Positions 1-5,793 of a DNA stretch of 8,546 nucleotides are shown here, piece after piece. Made by a program: the position numbers and the translations under genes. The stretch comes from JBFHNV01 sp965365655. GTDB lineage: Bacteria; Pseudomonadota; Gammaproteobacteria; HK1. Each line of letters starts with the position of its first letter. The stretch's first letter is position 1. The notes beneath the pieces were generated by a model. It did no database searches, was not told the origin of the DNA, and worked only from the letters and a program-made list of their open reading frames with translations. The stretch spans positions 1 to 8,546 of the forward strand of contig CBDUCN010000230.1 of assembly GCA_965365655.1 (NCBI GenBank), in the 5' to 3' direction.

Positions 1-414
1 GTGCCGGACGACGGACAGGCCATCCTCGATGCCCCGCGCACGGCTCGCGCGCCGCGCACGCGACGCCGCTCCGCGTGGCTGTGCTGCCGCGCGTGCGGGC
101 GACGCATCGCGCCGGCCGGCGCCGCGATGTCCTTCGACGGTGCGCACCGGCATCGCTTCCTGAACCCGCACGGCTTCGACTTCGAGATCGGCCTGTACGC
201 CGAGGCGCCCGGCTGCATCCACGAGGGGCCCGCCACCGAGTACTTCTCGTGGTTCCCCGGATTCGAGTGGCGTATTGCGCTGTGCGCCGGCTGCCGCGCC
301 CACCTGGGCTGGGCCTTCGGCTGCGTGGGGCCGCCCGGCGCCGGCGAGCCGGACGCCTTTCACGGCCTGATCGTCGAACGCCTGCAGCCCGGGCCCGAAG
401 GGCGCGGGACTTGA
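1..414 (+). CDS. Bacterial CULT-domain (cereblon-like) protein, possibly 5'-partial
   Basis: A 137-residue protein made almost entirely of one CULT domain, the thalidomide- and cyclic-imide-binding fold of eukaryotic cereblon. Visible hallmarks are two CxxC zinc pairs (C29/C32 and C95/C98) and the three cage tryptophans W84, W90 and W104, in the contexts FSWFPGFEW and HLGWAF. An HRHRFLNPHG motif lies at 50-59. The spacings (Cys pairs 66 apart, Trp 6 and 14 apart) match, from memory, the single-domain Magnetospirillum homologue MsCI4. Family knowledge: bacterial members bind thalidomide-like imides and uridine in vitro, but their cellular role is unknown. No Lon-like domain or DDB1-binding region is present, so it is not a ubiquitin-ligase receptor. 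The first ~25 residues are Arg/Ala-rich and probably disordered. The reading frame is open from GTG at base 1, so the true start may lie upstream. Its stop is 70 bases before hsp20. The domain call is firm; the function is not. Confidence 0.85.
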   Translation: MPDDGQAILDAPRTARAPRTRRRSAWLCCRACGRRIAPAGAAMSFDGAHRHRFLNPHGFDFEIGLYAEAPGCIHEGPATEYFSWFPGFEWRIALCAGCRAHLGWAFGCVGPPGAGEPDAFHGLIVERLQPGPEGRGT

Positions 415-437
415 AATCGCTGCTGCCGCCCGCACGT
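410..437 (+). promoter_or_regulatory. Candidate sigma-32 (heat-shock) promoter for the Hsp20 gene
   Basis: A perfect CTTGAAA -35 element sits at 410-416, followed by a 13-base spacer and CCGCACGT at 430-437. The latter matches the heat-shock -10 consensus CCCCATNT at five of seven fixed positions. The -35 overlaps the TGA stop of the CULT gene. Transcription would start near 444, leaving a leader of about 40 bases before the hsp20 ATG. Being directly upstream of a small heat-shock gene makes this biologically sensible, but the match was found by eye. No CIRCE repeat is present. Confidence 0.5.
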
Positions 438-484
438 GAGGCTGCATCGCATCGAGGCTTACACACTGAAGGAGGTGGCGGGCC

Positions 485-916
485 ATGCTGAGCAGACACG
501 AGCCGTGGGGTGCCCTGCGGCAGATCCACGACGAGATGAACCGCGCGTTCGGCGTGCCTCGCACCCGGGAGACGGCGCGCAGCGCCGGATGGGCGCCGGC
601 GGTGGACGTGAAGGAGGAGGGCGATCGCTTCGTCATCCGTGCCGACGTGCCCGGCGTCGAGCCCGCCGACATCGACGTGACCATGGACGACGGCGTGCTC
701 ACGATCCGCGGCGAGCGCACGCGGGAGGCGCAACCCGGGGCCGGCAGCGGCTACCGCCGCGCCGAGCGGGCGCACGGCGGTTTCCGGCGCAGCTTCAGCC
801 TGCCGGAGGCCGCGGACGCGGAGCGCATCGAGGCCAGCGTGCGCCACGGCGTGCTCGAGGTGACCATCGCGAAGAAGTCCGCGGTGCTGCCGAAGCGCAT
901 CGAGGTCGCGCACTGA
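485..916 (+). CDS. Hsp20/alpha-crystallin family small heat-shock protein
   Basis: A 143-residue ATP-independent holdase chaperone that would bind unfolding proteins in the cytoplasm and keep them refoldable. The N-terminal arm is about residues 1-35 (amphipathic, WGALRQIHDEMNRAF at 8-22). The alpha-crystallin domain runs from W36 (WAPAVDVKEEGDRFVIRADV) to about 130. It includes PGV at 56-58, the strand DDGVLTIRGER at 68-78 and the conserved ASVRHGVLEVTI motif at 117-128. A C-terminal I-x-V motif (I139-E-V141) is the tail that docks into neighbouring subunits in oligomers. Length is normal for the Hsp20 class A/IbpA-like family. The ATG is preceded by a strong AAGGAGG at 469-475 with a 9-base spacer. 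A sigma-32-like promoter lies just upstream, so heat induction is likely. It follows the CULT gene on the same strand. Confidence 0.95.
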   Translation: MLSRHEPWGALRQIHDEMNRAFGVPRTRETARSAGWAPAVDVKEEGDRFVIRADVPGVEPADIDVTMDDGVLTIRGERTREAQPGAGSGYRRAERAHGGFRRSFSLPEAADAERIEASVRHGVLEVTIAKKSAVLPKRIEVAH

Positions 917-936
917 GCCGGCGGCGACATGCCGCG

Positions 937-958
937 TGACGCGCGCATGATCGCGTCA
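937..958. other. Hairpin 1 of the post-hsp20 cluster
   Basis: TGACGCG at 937-943 and CGCGTCA at 952-958 form a perfect 7-bp stem with an 8-base loop, 20 bases after the hsp20 stop. There is no T-tract after it, so it is not a canonical intrinsic terminator. It could protect the hsp20 mRNA 3' end. Confidence 0.45.
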
Positions 959-961
959 TCA

Positions 962-987
962 GCGATGCCGCCGCGCGGCGGCATCGC
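962..987. repeat. Perfect 26-bp palindrome (hairpin 2 of cluster)
   Basis: All 26 bases are self-complementary: the arm GCGATGCCGCCGC is followed at once by its exact reverse complement. In RNA it would give a stem of about 11 bp with a tiny GCGC loop. As DNA it could be a cruciform or a dimeric protein site. It starts 3 bases after hairpin 1. No T-run follows on either strand. Confidence 0.6.
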
Positions 988-1000
988 GCCCCGACAGGCC

Positions 1001-1031
1001 GCCGGAATCCGACATGCCGTCGGATTCCGGC
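1001..1031. repeat. Hairpin 3: perfect 13-bp stem, 5-base loop
   Basis: GCCGGAATCCGAC at 1001-1013 pairs perfectly with GTCGGATTCCGGC at 1019-1031 around the loop ATGCC. A related fragment, GATTCCGGCC, recurs near 1090-1099, which hints at a repeated element. It has the shape of a REP-type element or a factor-independent terminator stem, but lacks a U-tract. Confidence 0.6.
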
Positions 1032-1037
1032 CCGCTT

Positions 1038-1069
1038 CGCGCAGGACGCGCCATCGCGTCCGCTGCGCG
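1038..1069. other. Hairpin 4: bulged stem-loop
   Basis: CGCGCA at 1038-1043 pairs with TGCGCG at 1064-1069, and GGACGCG at 1044-1050 pairs with CGCGTCC at 1055-1061. The loop is CCAT and there is a two-base bulge (GC, 1062-1063). It lies 6 bases after hairpin 3. No function can be assigned. Confidence 0.45.
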
Positions 1070-1135
1070 GGTCGCTCACGAGCGGGACCGATTCCGGCCG
1101 GCAACGTCCCCGTGCCGCGCGCAGGCTGCAGAGGA

Positions 1136-1153
1136 TCACCGGCCTGCCGGTGA
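1136..1153. terminator. Possible bidirectional terminator between convergent genes
   Basis: TCACCGGC at 1136-1143 and GCCGGTGA at 1146-1153 form an 18-base palindrome centred on CT. It lies 25 bases beyond the stop of the minus-strand crotonase gene and faces the incoming hsp20 transcript. It has no T-tract, so termination is only inferred from position. Confidence 0.3.
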
Positions 1154-1178
1154 GCGCCGCAGGTCGACGTGCGGCCGG

Positions 1179-1922
1179 TCAGCCGCCCTTCGCGCGGCGC
1201 AGCGACTCGACGTAGCCGGCGATGCGCTGCTCCAGTCCCGGCCGGCTCGCGGAGCGCACGAGGTCGGCCATGTCGGCGGCATCGGTGTCCGGATTCAGCA
1301 TCGACGCGAGGCGCGTGCCGACGTGGCCGTCGCGTTGCGCGCCGCGGTCGACGAACGCGTCGACGATCGCGTCCCACGCGTGCGGCGGCGCCGCGTCGGT
1401 GACCAGTCCCGTCTGCAACGCCTCCTCCCCCGACAGCACGCGGCCTTCGCCGAGAATGCGGTCCGCCGCGTCGGCGCCCACCCGGGCGGCGAGGCGCCGC
1501 GTGCCCAGCAGCACGCCGAAGCGTACGCCGGGAAAGGTGATCTTCAGGTCCGGCGCCGCGACCCGCCGCCGGCACGCGGCGAGCAGATCCGCGCCGGCGC
1601 CGAACGCGGCGCCCTGCGCGAGCGCCAGGGTCTGGAACGGGGCCCGGTAGACCCGCTGCAGCAGGGTCTCGATGCGCACCAGCAGCAGCACGAAGTCGGC
1701 GTCGCCGCGCTGCCCGATCCCGGACAGGTCCAGCCCGGCGCAGAAGGCCGGGCCGTCGGCGCGGATCACCGCGCTGTGCACGCCGCGCCGCGCCGCCTCG
1801 TCCAGCGCGTCGATGAACGCGTTGACCGGCTCCAGCGCCAGCGCGTTGCGGCTGCGCGCGCGGTCCAGCGTGACGGTCAGCACGCCGTCGTCGAACTCTG
1901 CGCGGATCCCGTCGTCGCTCAT
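1179..1922 (-). CDS. Enoyl-CoA hydratase/isomerase (crotonase) family protein lacking the usual catalytic glutamates
   Basis: A 247-residue crotonase-fold protein expected to bind an acyl-CoA thioester. The oxyanion-hole motif AFCAGLDLS is at 59-67, and the second hole strand GAAFGAGADL is at 104-113. The two acid residues of true enoyl-CoA hydratases (Glu144 and Glu164 of the rat enzyme) align here with D112 and G132. Three residues of the usual PGxGGTQRL loop also appear to be missing before GTRRL (140-144). It may therefore be an isomerase, hydrolase, decarboxylase or other crotonase rather than a hydratase. The frame is open far upstream, but the ATG at 1922 is preceded by GGGAGGAG (1926-1933), which fixes this start. 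It follows the CoA-transferase gene after 113 bases on the same strand, so co-transcription is likely. Family certain, reaction unknown. Confidence 0.88.
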   Translation of the reverse strand: MSDDGIRAEFDDGVLTVTLDRARSRNALALEPVNAFIDALDEAARRGVHSAVIRADGPAFCAGLDLSGIGQRGDADFVLLLVRIETLLQRVYRAPFQTLALAQGAAFGAGADLLAACRRRVAAPDLKITFPGVRFGVLLGTRRLAARVGADAADRILGEGRVLSGEEALQTGLVTDAAPPHAWDAIVDAFVDRGAQRDGHVGTRLASMLNPDTDAADMADLVRSASRPGLEQRIAGYVESLRRAKGG

Positions 1923-2035
1923 GCGCTCCTCCCGGCGTGGCCGCTCATCGGTCCCGGCGCGCGTCGCCGTGCCTGCCGCGCATCGCGCGCGGGCCGCCGC
2001 GGCGCGCGCCGTCACGACGCTGCCGGCATCGTCGC

Positions 2036-3241
2036 TCAGGCGGCGCCGTCGGCAATGCCCAGCTCCTGAAGGATGGCGTCGCGGTCGCCGTCCAGCGCCG
2101 GCGGCCCGCGGCGCACCGTGAAGTCGGTGCCGCTCATCGCGACCGGCGTCCCGAAGGTGCGCGTGCGCGCGCCGCCGGGCAGCGTCAGCGGCTGCACCCA
2201 GCCGAGCGCGGTCACCTGCGGATCCGCGAGCGCCGCCGCGTAGTCGTTGATCGGCGCGCACGGCACCCCCGCGCGCGTGAAGCGTTGCAGCCACTCGCCG
2301 GCGGTCGCGTGCGCGAAGCGCGCTTCCAGCAGGGGCTTGAGCTCGGCCTGGTTGCGTGCGCGATCGGCGGTGGTGAGGAAGCGCGGGTCCGACGCCAGCT
2401 CCGGCGCGCCGACGACGTCGCACACGCTGCGCCACAGCTTGTCGTTGCCGGCCGCGATCACGAAGTGGTCGTCGCTCGCGCGGTACGCCTCGTACGGCGC
2501 GTTGCGCGGGTGCGCCGCGCCGAGCTTGCGCGGCACCCGGGCGGTGCCGAAGAACTCGCTGGTCTGCAGCGCCGCGATCCCGAGGCTGCAGCCCAGCATC
2601 GAGGCGTCCACGTGGCAGCCGAGGCCGGTGTCGCGGCGCCTGAGCAGCGCCGACGCGACGTTGAAGGCCGCGTACAGCCCGGTCGCGAAGTCGCTGATCG
2701 GCACCCCGCACTTCACCGGCGGCGCGCCCTCGTGGCCGGTCACGCTCATGATGCCCGACAGCGCCTGCATCGTGACGTCGAAGGCGCCGTCGCGCGAGCG
2801 CGGCCCTTGCTGGCCGAAGGCCGAGATGGAGCAGTACACCAGCGCCGGGTTGCGCCGCGACGTCTCCTCGTAGCCGAGGCCCAGGCGCTGCATCGCGCCG
2901 GGGCGGTTGTTCTCGATCAGCACGTCGGCGCGATCCGTCAGCGCCGTGGCGACGCGCAGATCCTGCGGGTCCTTGAGATCGAGGGCGATGGAGCGCTTGT
3001 TGCGGTTCACCGACGCGAAGTTCTCGCTGTAGCCGTCGGTGATCGGCGGCCACTGGCGCATCGCGTCGCCGGACGGGGGCTCCACCTTCACGACGTCGGC
3101 GCCCATGTCCGCGAGCAGCATGCCGCAGAACGGGCCGGCCGCGATCTGGCAGAACTCCACGACCCGCACGCCGTCCATCGGGCGCGGCTGCCCGGCCGCG
3201 TCCCGCGCCGCGTCGTCGCTTTCGGAGTCCTCGCGAGCCAC
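2036..3241 (-). CDS. CaiB/BaiF family (class III) CoA-transferase
   Basis: A cytoplasmic enzyme that would move CoA between a donor thioester and a free carboxylic acid. Numbered from GTG at 3241 (401 residues), the N-terminal signature MDGVRVVEFCQIAAGPFCG is at 22-40, followed by LADMGADVVKVEPPSGDAMR (43-62). The nucleophilic aspartate is D184 in PISDFATGLYAA. The segment GAFDVTMQALSG at 152-163 has Phe where alpha-methylacyl-CoA racemases have the His of GHDINY, so a transferase is favoured. The C-terminal domain has the usual AGVPCAPINDYAAALADPQ at 324-342. Start choice is uncertain: no candidate has a clear Shine-Dalgarno. ATG at 3178 would give 380 residues and ATG at 3283 would give 415. 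GTG 3241 is preferred because 380-405 residues is normal and a weak -10-like TACCAT (3277-3272, minus strand) lies just upstream. It sits between the SnoaL-like and crotonase genes, suggesting activation of a carboxylic acid for catabolism. Confidence 0.88.
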   Translation of the reverse strand: MAREDSESDDAARDAAGQPRPMDGVRVVEFCQIAAGPFCGMLLADMGADVVKVEPPSGDAMRQWPPITDGYSENFASVNRNKRSIALDLKDPQDLRVATALTDRADVLIENNRPGAMQRLGLGYEETSRRNPALVYCSISAFGQQGPRSRDGAFDVTMQALSGIMSVTGHEGAPPVKCGVPISDFATGLYAAFNVASALLRRRDTGLGCHVDASMLGCSLGIAALQTSEFFGTARVPRKLGAAHPRNAPYEAYRASDDHFVIAAGNDKLWRSVCDVVGAPELASDPRFLTTADRARNQAELKPLLEARFAHATAGEWLQRFTRAGVPCAPINDYAAALADPQVTALGWVQPLTLPGGARTRTFGTPVAMSGTDFTVRRGPPALDGDRDAILQELGIADGAA

Positions 3242-3362
3242 CGGCCGTTCCCGCCTTGCCGAGCAGCGGCGATGGTACTGCATCGTCGCCGGGTTCCGGC
3301 GCCGGGCTGCGCGGCGCCGGCGCCGTGCCGGACCTGCAGGCGCCGTCGCCCCGGGCCGCGTG

Positions 3363-3800
3363 TCAGCGCGGCGCGTAGCCGCGCAGCGCGTAGTCGAAGC
3401 CGCGCAGCTCGAAGTTGCCCGGATCGCGCAGGTGCCAGTTCGCGTGATACGAGCGGATCTCGGCGATGCGCCCGTCCCGGAAGCGGTACCACTCGGTGCC
3501 GCGCAGCACCTCCTCGCGCTCACCGCCGGGCGGGGTCCAGTGCATGGTCCACTCGATCACCGCCTCGTCGCCCTCGACGAGCGCGTGGTCGAGGTGCCAG
3601 CGCGCGCGGGTGCGCGGGCCCACCTTCGACCACCACGTGGCAAGCCCGGCGGCGCCGCGCACGGGTTCGTGATCCACGAAGTAGTGCACGACGTCGTCGG
3701 TGAAGGTCGAGGTCATCAGTGCGGTGTCGGCCGTGTTGCAGCCGCGGTAGTAGCGCTGGATGGTGTCCAGGTGGGGGTGGCCCGACGTTCGCGTCGTCAT
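3363..3800 (-). CDS. SnoaL-like / NTF2-like (nuclear transport factor 2 fold) protein
   Basis: A 145-residue protein of the cone-shaped alpha+beta barrel superfamily that includes ketosteroid isomerase, SnoaL cyclases and limonene epoxide hydrolase. The N-terminal helix LDTIQRYYRGCNTADTALM (11-29) and the strand FTDDVVHYFVDHEPVRGAAG (33-52) are typical. The last strands carry the diagnostic GTEWYRFRDGRIAEIRSYHA at 101-120. Candidate pocket residues are D35, D36, H39, D43, H44 and H119, but no family-specific catalytic set can be assigned. ATG at 3800 is supported by GGAGAA at 3805-3810 and by normal family length. It heads a minus-strand group with the CoA-transferase (121-base gap) and crotonase, and is divergent from gnd. 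It could act on a polar or terpenoid-like metabolite, or simply bind it. Confidence 0.85.
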   Translation of the reverse strand: MTTRTSGHPHLDTIQRYYRGCNTADTALMTSTFTDDVVHYFVDHEPVRGAAGLATWWSKVGPRTRARWHLDHALVEGDEAVIEWTMHWTPPGGEREEVLRGTEWYRFRDGRIAEIRSYHANWHLRDPGNFELRGFDYALRGYAPR

Positions 3801-3941
3801 GGGGTTCTCCGCTGCGGCCCGTGCGCACGGCATTGTCGCGGATGCGCCCGCCGCCGGGCGAGGCCCGGCCGTGGGCGCTATGCTTGCGCCGACCCGCGGC
3901 GCCGCCGGTGCGCGGGGCCCCGGGCGCGATGGAAGGAGCAC
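3801..3941. promoter_or_regulatory. Divergent intergenic region between SnoaL-like gene and gnd
   Basis: These 141 bases must hold promoters for both directions unless transcription enters from outside. A -10-like TATGCT at 3879-3884 (plus strand) within CGCTATGCTTGCG could serve gnd, but no convincing -35 is seen 16-18 bases before it. A perfect 12-bp palindrome, CCGTGCGCACGG, lies at 3819-3830, next to the Shine-Dalgarno of the minus-strand gene. It could be an operator, though short GC palindromes are common here. Confidence 0.3.
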
Positions 3942-5396
3942 ATGGGCGACGCGGACATCGGACTGATCGGGCTCGCCGTGATGGGCGAGAACCTCGTGCT
4001 CAACATGGAGCGCAACGGCTTCAAGGTCGCGGTGTACAACCGCACCACGTCGCGGGTGGACGAGTTCCTCGCCGGACGAGCGCGCGCGAAGCGCATCGTC
4101 GGCGCGCGCTCGCCCGAGGAGCTGGTCGCGGCGCTCGCCCGCCCGCGGCGCGTGATGCTGATGGTGCAGGCCGGCGCCGCGGTGGATCGCGTCATCGAGA
4201 CCCTGCTGCCGCTGCTGGACGACGGCGACGTCGTCATCGACGGCGGCAACTCCAACTGGCAGGACACCACGCGGCGCACCCGCGCGCTCGCCGAGCGCGG
4301 CATCCTGTTCGTCGGCACCGGCGTGTCGGGCGGCGAGGAGGGCGCGCTCGAGGGCCCGAGCATCATGCCCGGCGGCAACCCGAAGGCGTGGCCGCACATC
4401 GAGCCGCTGTTCAAGGCCATCGCGGCAAAGGCGCCCGACGGCCGCCCGTGCTGCGAGTGGGTCGGCGACGAGGGCGCCGGGCACTACGTGAAGATGGTGC
4501 ACAACGGCATCGAGTACGGCGACATGCAGATGATCGCCGAGGCCTATGCGCTGCTGCGCGAGCTGGCCGCGGTGGAGCCGGCCGAGATGAGCGCGGTGTT
4601 CGCCGAGTGGAACCGCGGCGAGCTCGAGAGCTACCTCGTCGAGATCACGGCCGCGATCCTCGCGAGCGTGGACGAGGACAGCGGCCGGCCGACGGTGGAC
4701 CTGATCCTCGACGCGGCCGGGCAGAAGGGCACCGGCAAGTGGACCGGCATCGACTCGCTGATGCTGGGCGCGCCGGTCACCGCGATCACCGAGGCGGTGT
4801 TCGCGCGCGCGCTGTCCGCGCTCAAGGACGAGCGCGTCGCGGCGGCCCGGGTGCTGCCGGGGCCCGGCGTGCGCTTCGACGGCGACCTCGACGACTTCGC
4901 CGCGGACGTGCGCCAGGCGCTGTACGCGTCGAAGATCTGCTCGTACGCGCAGGGCTTCCAGCTGCTCGCGATGGCGGCGAAGGAGCACGGGTGGCGGCTC
5001 GACCTCGGCGCGATCGCGCTGATGTGGCGCGGCGGCTGCATCATCCGCGCCGCGTTCCTGGACCACATCAAGTCCGCCTACGACGCGGACCCGTCGCTCG
5101 CCAACCTGCTGCTCGCGCCGTACTTCCGCGACGCGGTCGCGGGCGCGCAGGCGGCGTGGCGCCGCGTGGTGGCCACCGCGGTGACCTGCGGCGTGCCGAC
5201 GCCGGCGTTCGCCAGCGCGCTGGCCTGGTACGACGGCTACCGCAGCGCGCGCCTGCCCGCGAACCTGCTGCAGGCCCAGCGCGACTACTTCGGCGCGCAC
5301 ACCTACGAGCGCGTCGACCGCCCGCGCGGCGAGTTCTTCCACACCAACTGGACCGGTCGCGGCGGCAGCACCGTGTCCACCTCCTACAACGCCTGA
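3942..5396 (+). CDS. gnd: 6-phosphogluconate dehydrogenase (NADP+, decarboxylating)
   Basis: A 484-residue cytoplasmic enzyme of the oxidative pentose phosphate pathway. It converts 6-phosphogluconate to ribulose 5-phosphate and CO2 while making NADPH. The Rossmann motif GLAVMG is at 10-15, and NRTTSR at 33-38 is the NADP-phosphate-binding loop of the long type. Substrate and catalytic segments are GVSGGEEGA (127-135), K184 in HYVKMVHNGIEYGDMQ and E191. The family signature ILDAAGQKGTGKW is at 255-267. The C-terminal tail (R447 region, QRDYFGAHTYER) reaches into the partner subunit of the dimer. Length matches the classical long form (about 470-490), not the short NAD-type GndA. The ATG is preceded by GGAAGGAG at 3931-3938. 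The frame is open upstream, but the Rossmann fold must begin here. A small membrane-protein gene follows after 26 bases. No zwf or pgl lies in the window. Confidence 0.97.
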   Translation: MGDADIGLIGLAVMGENLVLNMERNGFKVAVYNRTTSRVDEFLAGRARAKRIVGARSPEELVAALARPRRVMLMVQAGAAVDRVIETLLPLLDDGDVVIDGGNSNWQDTTRRTRALAERGILFVGTGVSGGEEGALEGPSIMPGGNPKAWPHIEPLFKAIAAKAPDGRPCCEWVGDEGAGHYVKMVHNGIEYGDMQMIAEAYALLRELAAVEPAEMSAVFAEWNRGELESYLVEITAAILASVDEDSGRPTVDLILDAAGQKGTGKWTGIDSLMLGAPVTAITEAVFARALSALKDERVAAARVLPGPGVRFDGDLDDFAADVRQALYASKICSYAQGFQLLAMAAKEHGWRLDLGAIALMWRGGCIIRAAFLDHIKSAYDADPSLANLLLAPYFRDAVAGAQAAWRRVVATAVTCGVPTPAFASALAWYDGYRSARLPANLLQAQRDYFGAHTYERVDRPRGEFFHTNWTGRGGSTVSTSYNA

Positions 5397-5422
5397 CGGC
5401 GGCGCGCGACGCGACGCAGCGC

Positions 5423-5707
5423 ATGCGCGAGATCATCGAATCCGGCGCCATCGTCGACCTGATGCTGCTGTTCGTCGCGATCGAGGTCGCGCTGCTGCTG
5501 CTGATCCGCCGGCGAACCGGCGCCGGCATCGCGCCGCGCGCGCTGCTGCTCAACGTGGGCGCGGGTGCGAGCCTGATGCTCGCGCTGCGCATGGCGCTGG
5601 GCGGCGCGGGGTGGGCGTGGATCGCGGCGTGCCTGGTGGGTGCGCTCGCGTTCCACGTCGCGGACCTCGCCGAGCGCTGGCGCCCGGCCCCGGGGCCGTC
5701 GACGTAG
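5423..5707 (+). CDS. Small hypothetical membrane protein, three predicted helices
   Basis: A 94-residue hydrophobic protein with predicted membrane segments at about 9-28 (AIVDLMLLFVAIEVALLLLI), 40-59 and 63-80. A basic loop, RRRTGAGIAPR at 29-39, lies between the first two. By the positive-inside rule that loop is cytoplasmic and the N-terminus would be outside. The tail DLAERWRPAPGPST is short and polar. ATG at 5423 is only 26 bases after the gnd stop, so it is probably translated from the same mRNA. No good Shine-Dalgarno precedes it, which lowers confidence in the exact start. I do not recognise a named family. The long hydrophobic pattern interrupted by charged turns supports a real protein rather than a shadow frame. 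Confidence 0.65.
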   Translation: MREIIESGAIVDLMLLFVAIEVALLLLIRRRTGAGIAPRALLLNVGAGASLMLALRMALGGAGWAWIAACLVGALAFHVADLAERWRPAPGPST

Positions 5708-5747
5708 GCTCGCGGCGCAGGGCCGGCACACCGTCGGCATGCGACGT

Positions 5748-5766
5748 GCTGCCGGATCCCGGCAGC
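5748..5766. terminator. Hairpin in the convergent gap, possible shared terminator
   Basis: GCTGCCGG at 5748-5755 pairs with CCGGCAGC at 5759-5766 around the loop ATC. It lies between the stops of the plus-strand small membrane protein (5707) and the minus-strand DUF2306-like gene (5783). Position fits a bidirectional terminator, but neither strand has a T-tract after it. Confidence 0.35.
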
Positions 5767-5767
5767 C

Positions 5768-5793
5768 TGCTAGAGCGCGCTGCTAGAGCGCGT
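5768..5793. repeat. Two-copy 13-bp tandem repeat over a stop codon
   Basis: TGCTAGAGCGCG occurs at 5768-5779 and again at 5781-5792, giving a period of 13 bases with a final C/T difference. The second copy contains the TAG stop of the minus-strand membrane protein. The first copy holds another TAG, 13 bases downstream and out of frame. It looks like a recent slippage duplication. Confidence 0.7.

Noticed and set aside
444..484. RNA thermometer (fourU or ROSE type) in the hsp20 leader
   Set aside because: No run of U or clear anti-Shine-Dalgarno pairs with AAGGAGG inside the predicted leader; the only complementary GCCCGC lies upstream of the likely transcript start.
436..939. Plus-strand frame overlapping hsp20
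   Set aside because: It is Arg-rich with no motif, and hsp20 in the neighbouring frame has a strong ribosome site and full domain.
937..1153. Classical intrinsic terminators downstream of hsp20
   Set aside because: Strong stems are present, but no T-run follows any of them on either strand.
1014..3703. Long plus-strand open frames opposite the CoA-transferase, crotonase and SnoaL genes
   Set aside because: They are Arg/Ala/His-rich with no motif, and mirror the minus-strand genes that carry clear catalytic signatures. Stop codons are rare by chance at this GC content.
3819..3830. 12-bp palindrome as a firm operator
   Set aside because: Short GC palindromes are expected often in such DNA; no second copy is seen here, so it is only mentioned within the intergenic feature.
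3363..5342. Long minus-strand open frame opposite gnd
   Set aside because: Its only recognisable part is the in-frame SnoaL-like protein at its end; the remainder is the antisense of gnd.
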